A DNA stretch of 64,000 nt from NCBI RefSeq assembly GCF_012027325.1, contig NZ_SNUG01000007.1, forward strand, positions 1-64,000, given 5' to 3'. The translations under genes and the position numbers were made by a program. Under the pieces are notes generated by a model. That model did no database searches. It saw only the letters and a list, made by a program, of their open reading frames with translations, and was not told the DNA's origin. This DNA is from Thermococcus sp. M39. Lineage in GTDB: Archaea; Methanobacteriota_B; Thermococci; Thermococcales; Thermococcaceae. Of this stretch, positions 1-8,240 are shown in pieces (the first letter of the stretch is position 1; every line of letters starts with the position of its first letter).

Positions 1-83
1 GAGGTTCGTATTAATGGATGTAAGCTTTGCCTCAAGGTGGAACTCCGCTAGAGACCAACTCCTATATGACATCCCTCACTATT
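1..83 (+). ncRNA. 3' part of a second copy of the structured RNA element
   Basis: These bases align with the 3' half of the element at 10711-10889: both carry a conserved GCTTTGC block, the loop core AACTCCGCT and the terminal CCCTCACTAT. The 5' half would lie before the window. In the 3' hairpin the stem closing pair is G-C here and A-T in the other copy, a compensatory change that favours an RNA structure over mere DNA similarity. The element ends just before the stop codon of the convergent nucleotidyltransferase gene. Strand is inferred from the other copy, which has a TATA box on the plus strand. Confidence 0.45.
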
Positions 84-84
84 C

Positions 85-1080
85 TTAATCTCCCCTCTGT
101 ATCTTCGCATGCCCACCAACTAAGCTCTTCTTAAGCTCCAAATTCCTAATCTCACACTTCTCATCAATAATCGAACGCCAAATCGTTGAATTCCTTATTA
201 TTGTGTCCTTAAAGATTATCGAATCACTTATATCAGAGTTCTCTATCATACAGTTCTCACCAATGTATGCATAAGGCCCAATAATTGATCTTCCAAGAAT
301 CTTCGCACCCCTTTTTATTACAACAGGAGGAATGATCTTCGCATAAGGACTAATCTGAATCTCCTCAATCTGGCTCTCCTTTAAAAGAGTCTTCAAAGCT
401 TCTAAATAGCTGTCCGCAGAACCTATATCGTACCAGTAGTCATCAAATTTATACGCATGAATCTCAATTCCTTTCTTGAGAAGCCACTGAATAAAATATC
501 CCGGCGAGTCTCTATTACCCTCCTCCAAGTATTGAGGAATCATCTCCATAACTTCCCTTGGAAACACATAGACTCCAGTACTTATCCAAGTTGACTTCGG
601 CTTTGCAGGCTTCTCTTCAAAATCAATTACCTTATTACCTTCAAGGAGAACAACCCCATACCTCTTTGCGAGCTCAAAATCACCGACATCATAAACAGCG
701 ATGAGCGTATTTCCATCGAATCTATCCAAAAAATCCCTCAAGCTGAAAGAGAACAAATTATCCCCAGCGATGACTAGGTAATCATCCAAGCCAAGCCTTT
801 CAAGAGCCTCATTTAAAGCCCCAATCGTGCCGAGCTTCTCCTCCTCATGGAGAGTGTCCTCAATTAAAAGCTCAACATCTTTATCTTTGCTCCACTCCTC
901 AAAGTACTTCGCAAAAAATCGGTTCGTTGAAACATAGACCTTCAAATCAAGCTCTTTCGTTTTTTCAATGATATAGTCAAGAATCACTTTGTCCCCAACG
1001 GGAAGTAAAGCTTTTGGGTTATCTTTTGTGATAGGCCATAGGCGAGTAGCGTAACCACCTGCCATAATCAAAACCTTCAT
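85..1080 (-). CDS. Sugar-1-phosphate nucleotidyltransferase
   Basis: The 331-residue protein transfers a nucleotide to a sugar-1-phosphate to make an activated sugar for glycan synthesis. The N-terminus has the pyrophosphorylase signature (GGYATRLWPIT near residues 8-18, then NPKALLPVG), a metal/nucleotide-binding AGDN at about 105-108 and EEKPAKPKS near 155. From about residue 240 the hexapeptide-like repeats of a left-handed beta helix follow (AKIIPPVVIKRGAKI, GPYAYIGENC). The sugar and nucleotide cannot be read from sequence; glucose-1-P thymidylyl- or mannose-1-P guanylyl-transferase are both possible. A GGTGGTAAT ribosome site precedes the ATG, and a TATA-like TTAAATA lies upstream. A fragment of its 3' end is duplicated at about 10890-11003. 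Confidence 0.9.
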   Translation of the reverse strand: MKVLIMAGGYATRLWPITKDNPKALLPVGDKVILDYIIEKTKELDLKVYVSTNRFFAKYFEEWSKDKDVELLIEDTLHEEEKLGTIGALNEALERLGLDDYLVIAGDNLFSFSLRDFLDRFDGNTLIAVYDVGDFELAKRYGVVLLEGNKVIDFEEKPAKPKSTWISTGVYVFPREVMEMIPQYLEEGNRDSPGYFIQWLLKKGIEIHAYKFDDYWYDIGSADSYLEALKTLLKESQIEEIQISPYAKIIPPVVIKRGAKILGRSIIGPYAYIGENCMIENSDISDSIIFKDTIIRNSTIWRSIIDEKCEIRNLELKKSLVGGHAKIQRGD

Positions 1081-1164
1081 ATTACCACCAAGATATGGAG
1101 TAAAGAATGAGATATTTAAGCATTTTTCTCTTTATGCTACTATGTTGAATAATTGCACTATTTA

Positions 1165-1222
1165 GCGGCGCGAAGCGCTGAGATAAAGAAATAAAAACGA
1201 GGTCTAAGGGGCTTCGCCCCTT
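1165..1222. repeat. 58-bp double-hairpin repeat, copy A
   Basis: The repeat has two perfect or near-perfect hairpins, GCGGCGC-GAA-GCGCTG and AAGGGGC-TTC-GCCCCTT, separated by about 25 A-rich bases. About 51 of 58 positions match copy B at 2606-2662. Read on the minus strand it directly follows the stop codon of the ATPase gene and has T-runs after the first hairpin, so it may act as a terminator. The two copies flank the ATPase gene as direct repeats. Confidence 0.85.
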
Positions 1223-2548
1223 TTATTCCAACAGCAAGAACTTCCACAATGGGATGTATCTTATACGTTTTCCTTTAATTTCCTCTAATCCTTCATAGGC
1301 TGATGTTATTATCACTCCCTCCTCCAGTGAAAACTCTTCCATAGCCTCTAGCAAACCTTTAACTTCCCTATCCCTACTTTCACTTAAATCCCAGCTCACT
1401 TGAATTGCTTTTGTTACCTCCAAGCCTTTTTTAATTAAAAAATCGACTTCTCTATCTCCTTTATAATAAAACACATTCTCTTTTCCGAATCTTTTTATTA
1501 AATGCAGTGCCACAATATTCTCAGCTAACCGTCCAATATTCTTAGAAAACCTGAGTGTTACAGCATTTATGATACCAGTATCAACCACATAGAGTTTCCT
1601 CGGGTGCCGTTTAATATCACTAACCTTATATGAAAGCGGTGGAATTCTAAAGATCAAATAGCTCCCCTCCAGTGCTTCTAAAACTTCTATCACAAAATTT
1701 GGAGAAACTTTTCTCTTTACAATCCCAGCAACTTCATTCCTAAGAGAACTTCCACTTACAAGCGAAGCGAACCTGTTCACTGCTAATTCCGCAATCAGCT
1801 TCACAGTATTTAACTCTTTAAATCCATAACGAAAAGCGACATCCCGGATAACTATTCCCTCAAAAAGTTCTTTCAAAATTTCCCTTTTCAAATATTCATC
1901 CTCGACCAGCACAACTTGTGGAAAACCACCAAATTCCATATACTCAGCCAAAAGACGCTCAATTTTTATTTTATTTGCAACGATTTCTGCAAAGCTTCTC
2001 AAATTTAACCCCCTAAAACTTAAAAACTCCCTGAAGGTTAAAGGAAAAACTTCCAAAGTTAAGCTCCTCCCTGTCAACACTCTAGAAACTTCAGTTTTAA
2101 GCAAAGAAGACGTTGAGCCAGTTACAATTACTTTAACATTCTCCTTTTCAGCTATGCTCCTGACCCATCGTTCCCAATTTGGAAGGTTTTGCACCTCATC
2201 TAAAACTATAAGGGAAAAATCTTCGTCATTGATGTGGATCTTATACGCCCTATAAATTTCATCAAGGAGCTCCAAGCTAAGGTATGCGTGGAACTTAGGA
2301 TCTTCGAGGTTCACATACAGGGTTTGTTTAGGATTCAACCCTTGTGATATTTTCCTTTTTAAAAACTGTCTCGCCAAAAATGTCTTTCCAGCTCTCCTTG
2401 GACCTATAATTGCTATTATAAAATTCCCAGCCCTACAAAAAGTTTCAATCTTTTCCAGATATTCTTCTCTTTCAATACCAGTTTCCTGAGGTTTCCCCCA
2501 AAAATTATAAGGGACTAATGCCTCCAATATCTCTTCATCCCTCAGCAT
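1223..2548 (-). CDS. AAA ATPase with DUF4143-type C-terminal domain
   Basis: The 441-residue protein belongs to the archaeal AAA_14/DUF4143 ATPases, whose physiological role is unknown. Walker A is GPRRAGKT at 49-56, Walker B LIVLDEVQ ends near 120, and a sensor-like VTGSTSS lies near 142-148, followed by the family's GRSLTLEVFPLTFREFL segment. The C-terminal part has a DREVDFLI motif and a downstream QVS, which resemble a PD-(D/E)XK nuclease fold, as is usual in this family. It starts with ATG after GGGGAT. The gene has its own A/T-rich promoter region between the two hairpin repeats and appears to be a self-contained cassette. Such genes are patchily distributed and often horizontally mobile, so recent acquisition is plausible but not shown. 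Confidence 0.88.
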   Translation of the reverse strand: MLRDEEILEALVPYNFWGKPQETGIEREEYLEKIETFCRAGNFIIAIIGPRRAGKTFLARQFLKRKISQGLNPKQTLYVNLEDPKFHAYLSLELLDEIYRAYKIHINDEDFSLIVLDEVQNLPNWERWVRSIAEKENVKVIVTGSTSSLLKTEVSRVLTGRSLTLEVFPLTFREFLSFRGLNLRSFAEIVANKIKIERLLAEYMEFGGFPQVVLVEDEYLKREILKELFEGIVIRDVAFRYGFKELNTVKLIAELAVNRFASLVSGSSLRNEVAGIVKRKVSPNFVIEVLEALEGSYLIFRIPPLSYKVSDIKRHPRKLYVVDTGIINAVTLRFSKNIGRLAENIVALHLIKRFGKENVFYYKGDREVDFLIKKGLEVTKAIQVSWDLSESRDREVKGLLEAMEEFSLEEGVIITSAYEGLEEIKGKRIRYIPLWKFLLLE

Positions 2549-2605
2549 TTTATATCCCCAATAATATAAATCATCACACTTTTTATATTTTTTGGAATAT
2601 ATGTT

Positions 2606-2662
2606 GCGGCGCGAAGCGCCGAGATAAAAGAATAAAAACGGGGTCTAAGGGGCGAAGCCCCT
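2606..2662. repeat. 57-bp double-hairpin repeat, copy B
   Basis: This is the second copy of the repeat at 1165-1222, in the same orientation. Its first hairpin is a perfect CGGCGC-GAA-GCGCCG. In the second hairpin the three loop bases are GAA where copy A has TTC, that is, the loop is inverted while the stem is unchanged. It lies 21 bases beyond the stop codon of the TauE-like gene, where on the minus strand it could terminate the sulfate operon. Confidence 0.85.
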
Positions 2663-2683
2663 TAACTCATAATTGAGAACAAC

Positions 2684-3424
2684 TCAAGCCACCCTCTGAA
2701 TGAGTATCAAGAGTCCAATAACCAAAATTATCACGTTAATAACCCTCTTCAACCTATCCCTATCTGCTTTCGTATTTACATGAGTCCCCAAATACACACC
2801 CGGTAAAGTGCCAGCAATCAAAACCAAAGCCAAACGATAATCTATGCTCCCTAGAAATGCATAGTTCAAAGCACTGAAAGCTGACAAACCTAAGCCATAA
2901 AATATCGTAACACCAACAACTTCTCTCGGGCTGAGCTTAGCTAAATTCATTAATGCAAAGCTCACTATGACTCCAGCACCAACTGAAGTGAACTGAACAG
3001 TTAAGCCGACAATGAATCCTAAAAGATACAAATACTCTCTCCTAGGTCTTATGGGAACGTGAATTTCTCCCTTAATTAAGCTGAGGAAAGAACTAAGGAC
3101 AAGAATTGCACCTAGTAATAAGGTAAGATAATTATTAAGCGTGCTTTTATCAATAACCCTAAGCAGAACAGATCCGAGTAAAATTGCGGGTAAACTTCCC
3201 GCAAAAAGCCTCAAAGACAAATCGAACCTAATGCTTCCCTTCTTATGATGGAAGAACACACCAAAAATTCTCGTAACAGTTGCATATAAAAGGTCAGTCC
3301 CAACAGCTGTCAGAGGCTCAACTCCCAAGAAAATAAGCGAAGGAGTCATCAAAGCTCCTCCACCAATACCAGTTAGTCCAACCAAAAATCCAACTAGAAA
3401 GCCGAGAAAAATAAAAGAGAGCAT
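2684..3424 (-). CDS. TauE/SafE-family anion permease
   Basis: The 246-residue protein is almost entirely hydrophobic, with about eight predicted membrane spans. It shows the two-fold repeated pattern of the TauE/SafE (DUF81) family: the N-terminal segment has LVGLTGIGGGALMTPSL and the second half has FIVGLTVQFTSVGAGVIVS. Family members move sulfite, sulfonates or other small anions across the membrane. The start is the ATG at 3424, five bases after AAGGTGAG; the longer frame from an upstream GTG runs through that ribosome site. It is the last gene of the sulfate-activation operon, 10 bases after the APS kinase stop, which suggests transport of a sulfur oxyanion. Direction and substrate are inference. 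Confidence 0.85.
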   Translation of the reverse strand: MLSFIFLGFLVGFLVGLTGIGGGALMTPSLIFLGVEPLTAVGTDLLYATVTRIFGVFFHHKKGSIRFDLSLRLFAGSLPAILLGSVLLRVIDKSTLNNYLTLLLGAILVLSSFLSLIKGEIHVPIRPRREYLYLLGFIVGLTVQFTSVGAGVIVSFALMNLAKLSPREVVGVTIFYGLGLSAFSALNYAFLGSIDYRLALVLIAGTLPGVYLGTHVNTKADRDRLKRVINVIILVIGLLILIQRVA

Positions 3425-3434
3425 GGAGCTCACC

Positions 3435-3959
3435 TTAAGGCAGATAGCCTAATTCCCTAGCCTTCCTCAGCACTGCTTCAGCCTCTTCCTCGGGGGTCAT
3501 CTTTGAGCTGTCAACCTTAACCTCTGGATTCTCCGGTTCCTCATAAACTCCATCGTAACCAGTCAATCCCTTTATTTCACCGCGCATGGCTTTCTTGTAC
3601 AGCCCCTTTGGATCCCTCTGAATCCTAACCTCTAAAGGTGCATATACATAAACCTCAATAAAGCGGCCAATTTCCTTTCTTGCATATTCTCTAACAGCCC
3701 TATAAGGAGAGATTAGAGAAACTATTGCTATGACCCCATTCCTTGACAAGAGTTTGGCCATGTAGATCACTATTCTATTGTGCATCTCCCTCGCTTCTTT
3801 GGAAAAGCCAAGCTCGGGGTAGAGAGTTTTCCTTATGACATCTCCATCAAGAATTTCAACTTTATATCCAAGCTCTTTGAGCTTCTTCTTTAAAGCATGA
3901 GCTAACACTGTTTTTCCAGCACCGCTCGGACCGGTGAGCCAGATTGTAAAGCCCTCCAT
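3435..3959 (-). CDS. cysC: Adenylylsulfate (APS) kinase
   Basis: The 174-residue enzyme phosphorylates APS at the 3' position to give PAPS, the universal sulfuryl donor. It has a P-loop GPSGAGKT at 10-17, the DGDVIR motif near 39-44, the FSKEAREMHNR substrate segment near 53-63 and a GLTGYDGVYEEPENPEV segment near the C-terminus, all typical of APS kinases. The length matches single-domain enzymes. A GGTGA lies eight bases before the ATG. It sits in the operon with Sat, which makes its substrate. Confidence 0.94.
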   Translation of the reverse strand: MEGFTIWLTGPSGAGKTVLAHALKKKLKELGYKVEILDGDVIRKTLYPELGFSKEAREMHNRIVIYMAKLLSRNGVIAIVSLISPYRAVREYARKEIGRFIEVYVYAPLEVRIQRDPKGLYKKAMRGEIKGLTGYDGVYEEPENPEVKVDSSKMTPEEEAEAVLRKARELGYLP

Positions 3960-3969
3960 AACATTTCAC

Positions 3970-4185
3970 CTAAGGAGCGGCTTGTTCTTCTATTTTTATG
4001 GTGATCTCGCTCAGGGGTTTCGATTTAATTCTCACCGATGCGTTAATTATCTCTATACCTACGATTTCTCCATGCTCTCCGTAGTCTATGATAATCCCCT
4101 CATCGACTTCCACTGTATCCGCTATCTTTGTATCTGAAAACTTGATGTACATAACATCATACTTTGGATCATATGAAATTTTCAT
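3970..4185 (-). CDS. DUF2283 protein, putative antitoxin-like partner
   Basis: This 71-residue protein begins MKISYDPKYDVMYIKF and contains VDEGIIIDY and GEIVGIEIINAS, the hallmarks of DUF2283. The start is ATG 4185 placed after GAGGTGAT; earlier GTG and ATG codons lie inside that ribosome site. It follows the DUF4258 gene directly, and DUF4258/DUF2283 pairs are widely found in archaea and bacteria and are suspected toxin-antitoxin modules. Its position inside the sulfate operon is unusual. Function is unproven. Confidence 0.8.
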   Translation of the reverse strand: MKISYDPKYDVMYIKFSDTKIADTVEVDEGIIIDYGEHGEIVGIEIINASVRIKSKPLSEITIKIEEQAAP

Positions 4186-4190
4186 TTGCA

Positions 4191-4439
4191 TCACCTCAAG
4201 TATTTATCAACTTTCGAAGTTATATAGACTGTTATCACAATGATGCTATCTTCGTGCTCTTCGTAAATGACTCTGATCAATTTTCCATCTATAACCTTCT
4301 GAGCGACCTTCCTCCCAAAATACCCCTCTCCAACTTTGTCCGGGTTGGCCAAAGCCTCAACCACAAGCTCTTTTGAAATTCCTCTCTCCTTCATTCTTTC
4401 CAGTGCATGAGGGATAAAGACTATGTTTTCTTTGTTCAT
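4191..4439 (-). CDS. DUF4258 protein, putative toxin-like partner
   Basis: The 82-residue protein has the DUF4258 pattern: HALERMKERGISKELVVEAL at about 11-30, ANPDKVGEGYFGRK, and a beta-rich C-terminus (LIRVIYEEHEDSIIVITVY). The fold is probably RelE/BrnT-like. Its ATG overlaps the TGA of the upstream phosphodiesterase gene by four bases, with GGAGGAG eight bases before it, so the two are translationally coupled. The DUF2283 gene follows with only the ribosome site between them. Confidence 0.8.
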   Translation of the reverse strand: MNKENIVFIPHALERMKERGISKELVVEALANPDKVGEGYFGRKVAQKVIDGKLIRVIYEEHEDSIIVITVYITSKVDKYLR

Positions 4440-5851
4440 ACAACACTCCTCCCCCTGAGAGGCTTTTTCATTCCAAAGAGCTTGAGCACAGTTGGGGCAA
4501 AGTCGTAGATTGTGAGCTGTGTTCTCTTTTCGCTTTCCATTCCAGGCAGATAGAGAGAGAAAACTCCATACTCGGCATGAACTGCATCATCCGGCCCTAA
4601 ATCATTCTCCAACAGATAGGGACTCTCATAGCCGAGAGTTCCAGCAGCACGCCAGTTCAAATCATCCAAGTAAACCATCATGTCTGGCTTATCACCTTTG
4701 GCAACTGGATAAATTTCTTCAGGATAGAACACCTTCGTGTCCCACTTTTCTCCGTTTGGTCCTCTTATGCTCTTTATCAGCTCAGCAACTTCATCCCTAA
4801 CCTGGTGATACTTTTCGGGCTCAATGATTCCTTGAGGCTCTCTTCCCTTCACGTTGAGGAAAACTCTGGAGTAATAGCCGCCCCAGGCCCAAGCTATTGT
4901 TCTGCTCCAGTCAACTTTGAGCTCGTTAAATCTGACCTGCCTTCCTTCCTTCAAAATCTCTGGATTCTTAATCTTCAGCAGTCCCTCTTCAATGAGCCAC
5001 TGGTTGATTGCAAAAGCTCCCTTCATTGCCTTTATTCCGTGGTCTGAAACGATTATTACAGCCGTCTCATCCAAGTCCAAAAGCTTCAAAGTCTTTCCAA
5101 TTTCTTTGTCAAGGAGCTTATAATAATCGGGAATAACGTTCTTGTAGGGGTTGTCGTCGCCAGGATAGAGGTGATGGTTCTCATCGAAGTACTTCCAGAA
5201 TGCGTGGTGGACTCTATCAAGGCCAATTTCAACGAACTCAAAGTAGTCCCAGTCCTTCTCTTGAATGAGGTATCTAATCACTTCAAACCGCTTTTCTGTC
5301 ATCTCCCAGAGCTGCTCTTTAACCTCATCCCTGTTCTCTTTCCTAAAGACAACATCAAATATATATTCCCCAACTAAGCGTTCAATCTCTCCCTTAAGCT
5401 CCTTTGGATACGTATAATCAACGGAAGCATCTGGTGTAATGAAACATGAGACAAGCCAGCCGTTGATTGGCTTTGGAGGATAGCTCGGCGGAACTCCAAC
5501 CAAAACCGATTTTTTACCTTTTTCAGCTATGTAATGCCAGACAGCTGGTTCTTTCACCATTAAGCTGTGGGCAATCCAGATGTCATTGTAAGTTCCCTTT
5601 TTCCTATGCCTAAAACCATACAAACCGAGCTCACCAGGAGTTTTCCCAGTTGCCATTACCATCCAAGCTGGGATTGTAATGGCTGGAATTGTGCTCTGCA
5701 TCGGACCGTAAATTGACCTCTCCACCAGCCACTTTATGTTAGGCAAATCATCCAAAAACCTATCAAACAAAAGCTCAGGAGGAGCGGAGTCAAGACCAAT
5801 CACAAAGACCTTCTTAACGTTCTCTAAATATTCTCTAATTTCCTCATTCAT
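4436..5851 (-). CDS. Alkaline-phosphatase-superfamily phosphodiesterase/nucleotide pyrophosphatase
   Basis: The 471-residue protein has the metal-binding layout of type I phosphodiesterase/nucleotide pyrophosphatases: VIGLDSAPPELLFDR near the N-terminus, TIPAITIPAWMVMATGKTPGELG with the probable nucleophile threonine near residue 60, GLDRVHHAFW in the middle, and IIVSDHGIKAMKG and DAVHAEYGVFSL later. The substrate is not known; in this operon a sulfur nucleotide or its product is a reasonable guess. The start is ATG 5851 after GAGGTGATC, not the GTG within the ribosome site. The preceding DHH gene ends six bases before. Confidence 0.86.
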   Translation of the reverse strand: MNEEIREYLENVKKVFVIGLDSAPPELLFDRFLDDLPNIKWLVERSIYGPMQSTIPAITIPAWMVMATGKTPGELGLYGFRHRKKGTYNDIWIAHSLMVKEPAVWHYIAEKGKKSVLVGVPPSYPPKPINGWLVSCFITPDASVDYTYPKELKGEIERLVGEYIFDVVFRKENRDEVKEQLWEMTEKRFEVIRYLIQEKDWDYFEFVEIGLDRVHHAFWKYFDENHHLYPGDDNPYKNVIPDYYKLLDKEIGKTLKLLDLDETAVIIVSDHGIKAMKGAFAINQWLIEEGLLKIKNPEILKEGRQVRFNELKVDWSRTIAWAWGGYYSRVFLNVKGREPQGIIEPEKYHQVRDEVAELIKSIRGPNGEKWDTKVFYPEEIYPVAKGDKPDMMVYLDDLNWRAAGTLGYESPYLLENDLGPDDAVHAEYGVFSLYLPGMESEKRTQLTIYDFAPTVLKLFGMKKPLRGRSVV

Positions 5852-5856
5852 TCTGA

Positions 5857-6780
5857 TCACCTCAGATGAGCGTTAATTATCTCTAAAACTTCATCAGCTT
5901 TGGATTTTTCACATATACAGCCTAAAACTTCCCTCTTTCCACCAGCATTGAAGCCTTTTTCCTTGAGGAGTGAAATTATTTTCCCCATGTCTACTTTATC
6001 AGCAAGCTCAGGTGAAATTCTAAAGTATATCTGAGCTTTTCCATGAAAGTCTCTGTTCACAACCACTGCTCCTTTATATCCAAGCTCCCAGACCGCTTTC
6101 CTTGCGACTTTGGAGATCACATTGAAAGGACTCTCAAAAGTTATGAAGGCAAATCCATCTCTAAGCTCTAAACTACCAATTGCATCATTTATTGTCTTTT
6201 CAATCGCCTCAGCTTTCTTAACCCAAGGCTCATATTCCAAAAGCTCTCTTAGGTTATGTGTTAGGAGAACCTTCACGGCTTTTTCCACACCCTCCCTATC
6301 CATAACCACATAGTTTGAATCAATGAGCTGAACCAGTCTAAGGGCCTCCTCCGTGTTTATCGTTAAGAGCTCTCTAACCTTGGGAATTTCAAGTGCTTTC
6401 TTGCCTATGTCGCCCAAAGCTCCCAAAGCAGTCCATTCATTCCAGATACCAAAATATTGGGAAACAACGAAAGAGGCTGAGGGAACATATTCCCCATTCA
6501 AAGCTGGGTTTATCTGCTTAACTTTTGGATTTTGAATTCTTGGCTGTATGTGGTGATCGATGAAGATTGTCTCCTTGCTGATTCCTTCAACTTCACTAGG
6601 CAGATTTAGATCGAGCACGTAAATCTTGTCAGCTTTCTCAATTGCATTTCTGATTCTTTCATCAAATCTGAATTCTCCAATGGGGAGAGTTAAATTTTCA
6701 AATTCCTCTAAGCTAAGAGCTTTAGCAACTAAAGCTGCTGATGTTATGCCGTCGGTGTCCCAGTGGTGGATTATTAACAT
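5857..6780 (-). CDS. DHH-family phosphoesterase
   Basis: The 307-residue protein has HHWDTDG at 5-11, VLDLNLP near 55-61 and the name-giving DHH at 75-77, followed by a C-terminal DHHA1-like half ending GFNAGGKREVLGCIC. DHH phosphoesterases act on short oligonucleotides or on 3'-phosphoadenosine-5'-phosphate (pAp). Beside Sat and APS kinase the attractive inference is removal of pAp, the by-product of PAPS use. GGAGTGAT precedes the ATG and overlaps the Sat stop codon. Confidence 0.85.
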   Translation of the reverse strand: MLIIHHWDTDGITSAALVAKALSLEEFENLTLPIGEFRFDERIRNAIEKADKIYVLDLNLPSEVEGISKETIFIDHHIQPRIQNPKVKQINPALNGEYVPSASFVVSQYFGIWNEWTALGALGDIGKKALEIPKVRELLTINTEEALRLVQLIDSNYVVMDREGVEKAVKVLLTHNLRELLEYEPWVKKAEAIEKTINDAIGSLELRDGFAFITFESPFNVISKVARKAVWELGYKGAVVVNRDFHGKAQIYFRISPELADKVDMGKIISLLKEKGFNAGGKREVLGCICEKSKADEVLEIINAHLR

Positions 6781-6785
6781 TTAGA

Positions 6786-7925
6786 TCACTCCACGAATGG
6801 ATTTTCAAAGCCCCTTATCACTTCATAAACTTCTGGTCTCATCATATATTCAGGAGGCTTTTCACCACTCATTATCATCTTCCTAAGCTTTGTTCCACTT
6901 ATCCTCACGTGGAACTCTTCGCTGTGGGGGCATATCTTAGCGTTGACCATTCCGCCACATCTTTTGCAGTAAAAAGCTTCTCTGATGAACATTGGAGTTA
7001 TGCCTAAATCCGGAAACTCATCGAACAGGTCCCATGCCTCATAAGGTCCGTAGTAGTCACCAACACCTGCATGGTCTCTTCCAACTATGAAGTGAGTTGC
7101 ACCAAAGTTCTTCCTCATGATTGCATGGTGTATTGCTTCTCTTGGCCCAGCATAGCGCATTTCATATCTGACAGTTGCGAGTGTAGCTGCATCCTTTGGA
7201 TAGTAGTGCTTGAATAGAACTTCATAAGCCTTGATGATTACTTCATCCTTGTAATCCCCCTTCTTCTTCTTTCCTAACACTGGATTTATGAAGAGACCAT
7301 CAACGAAAGTCAATGCAGCTTTTTGAACGTATTCATGTCCCATGTGAGGAACATTTCTCGTCTGGAAGGCAACTATCGTCTTCCATCCCCTCTCCTTGAA
7401 TAAAACTCTCGTCTCAACTGGTCTGAGAGTGTATTTGGCAAAAGGATTAGGTAACTCGTTCAAAAGCTCAATCTCACCGCCGACTAAATATTTACCCATT
7501 GCATAGACTTTAGCGACGCCAGGATGATTAGGATCAGTCGTCTTGAAAACCTTCTGAGCGAATTCTTTCTTATCATAGGTGTAGATTTCCTCAACATGCA
7601 TCCTCGCTATAGGCAAATCATCATAGTAAAGCAGAATCGCATCTCCCTCTTCAAATTCGGGCTTTTCTACGTCAAGAACAATTGGAATTGTCCATGGGGT
7701 ATCATCACTCAGTCTCATATGGTCTAAAACAGATTGAAAATCATCACTTGTTAAGAATCCTCTAAGCGGTGAGTAAACACCGTGGGCTATGTTCTCAAGA
7801 TCAATTGCCCTTCCATGATCAATTTCAGTCCTTGGGTATTCTTTCTGCTCGCTTAGAATTCTCTCTCTTGTCTTTGGAGCAGCTATTCTTCTAACTAATT
7901 TTCCACCATGTGGCTTAGAAACCAT
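6786..7925 (-). CDS. sat: Sulfate adenylyltransferase (ATP sulfurylase)
   Basis: The 379-residue enzyme makes APS and pyrophosphate from ATP and sulfate. It has the QTRNVPHMGHEY motif (the QxRN and HxxH signatures of the family), VGRDHAGVGDYYG and a C-terminal CKRCGGMVNAKICPH segment with cysteines and histidines suited to bind zinc, as in thermophilic Sat enzymes. ISGTKLRKMI near the end is the conserved C-terminal block. The start is ATG 7925 after GGGTGATTAGA. It is the second gene of the operon, 30 bases after the RHH gene. Confidence 0.95.
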   Translation of the reverse strand: MVSKPHGGKLVRRIAAPKTRERILSEQKEYPRTEIDHGRAIDLENIAHGVYSPLRGFLTSDDFQSVLDHMRLSDDTPWTIPIVLDVEKPEFEEGDAILLYYDDLPIARMHVEEIYTYDKKEFAQKVFKTTDPNHPGVAKVYAMGKYLVGGEIELLNELPNPFAKYTLRPVETRVLFKERGWKTIVAFQTRNVPHMGHEYVQKAALTFVDGLFINPVLGKKKKGDYKDEVIIKAYEVLFKHYYPKDAATLATVRYEMRYAGPREAIHHAIMRKNFGATHFIVGRDHAGVGDYYGPYEAWDLFDEFPDLGITPMFIREAFYCKRCGGMVNAKICPHSEEFHVRISGTKLRKMIMSGEKPPEYMMRPEVYEVIRGFENPFVE

Positions 7926-7955
7926 TCTAATCACCCAAATAAAAATTAACAGAAG

Positions 7956-8186
7956 TCAGTCAAGGTATCCAAGAGCCCTAAGTCTTTCCTTAACTTTCTC
8001 CTCTTCCTCTTCGCTGAAGACTTCCTCTTTCTCTTCCTCCTCTAAGCTCGCCAATACTTCCCTCAGAACATAAGTAACGTAGTCAGAGACTGATGTAAAG
8101 CCTGTTCCCTCAATCCTCTTCTTTATCTTCTCATAGAGGGGCTTTGGAATTGAAACTGTTGTGTATTTCCTTTCATCCTCCATCAT
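7956..8186 (-). CDS. Ribbon-helix-helix protein, putative regulator
   Basis: The 76-residue protein has an N-terminal strand (KYTTVSIPKPLYEKIKKRIE), GFTSVSDYVTYVLREVL as the two helices, and an acidic Glu-rich tail. This is the ribbon-helix-helix layout of CopG/Arc-like DNA-binding proteins. It is the first gene of the sulfate operon and may regulate it, though the homologous family is often of unknown role. GGAGGTGG precedes the ATG; a second ATG follows immediately. Confidence 0.75.
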   Translation of the reverse strand: MMEDERKYTTVSIPKPLYEKIKKRIEGTGFTSVSDYVTYVLREVLASLEEEEKEEVFSEEEEEKVKERLRALGYLD

Positions 8187-8240
8187 TCAAACCACCTCCA
8201 GCTTTAATGATATTTAATTACATTTAATTAAGCACTGCGG

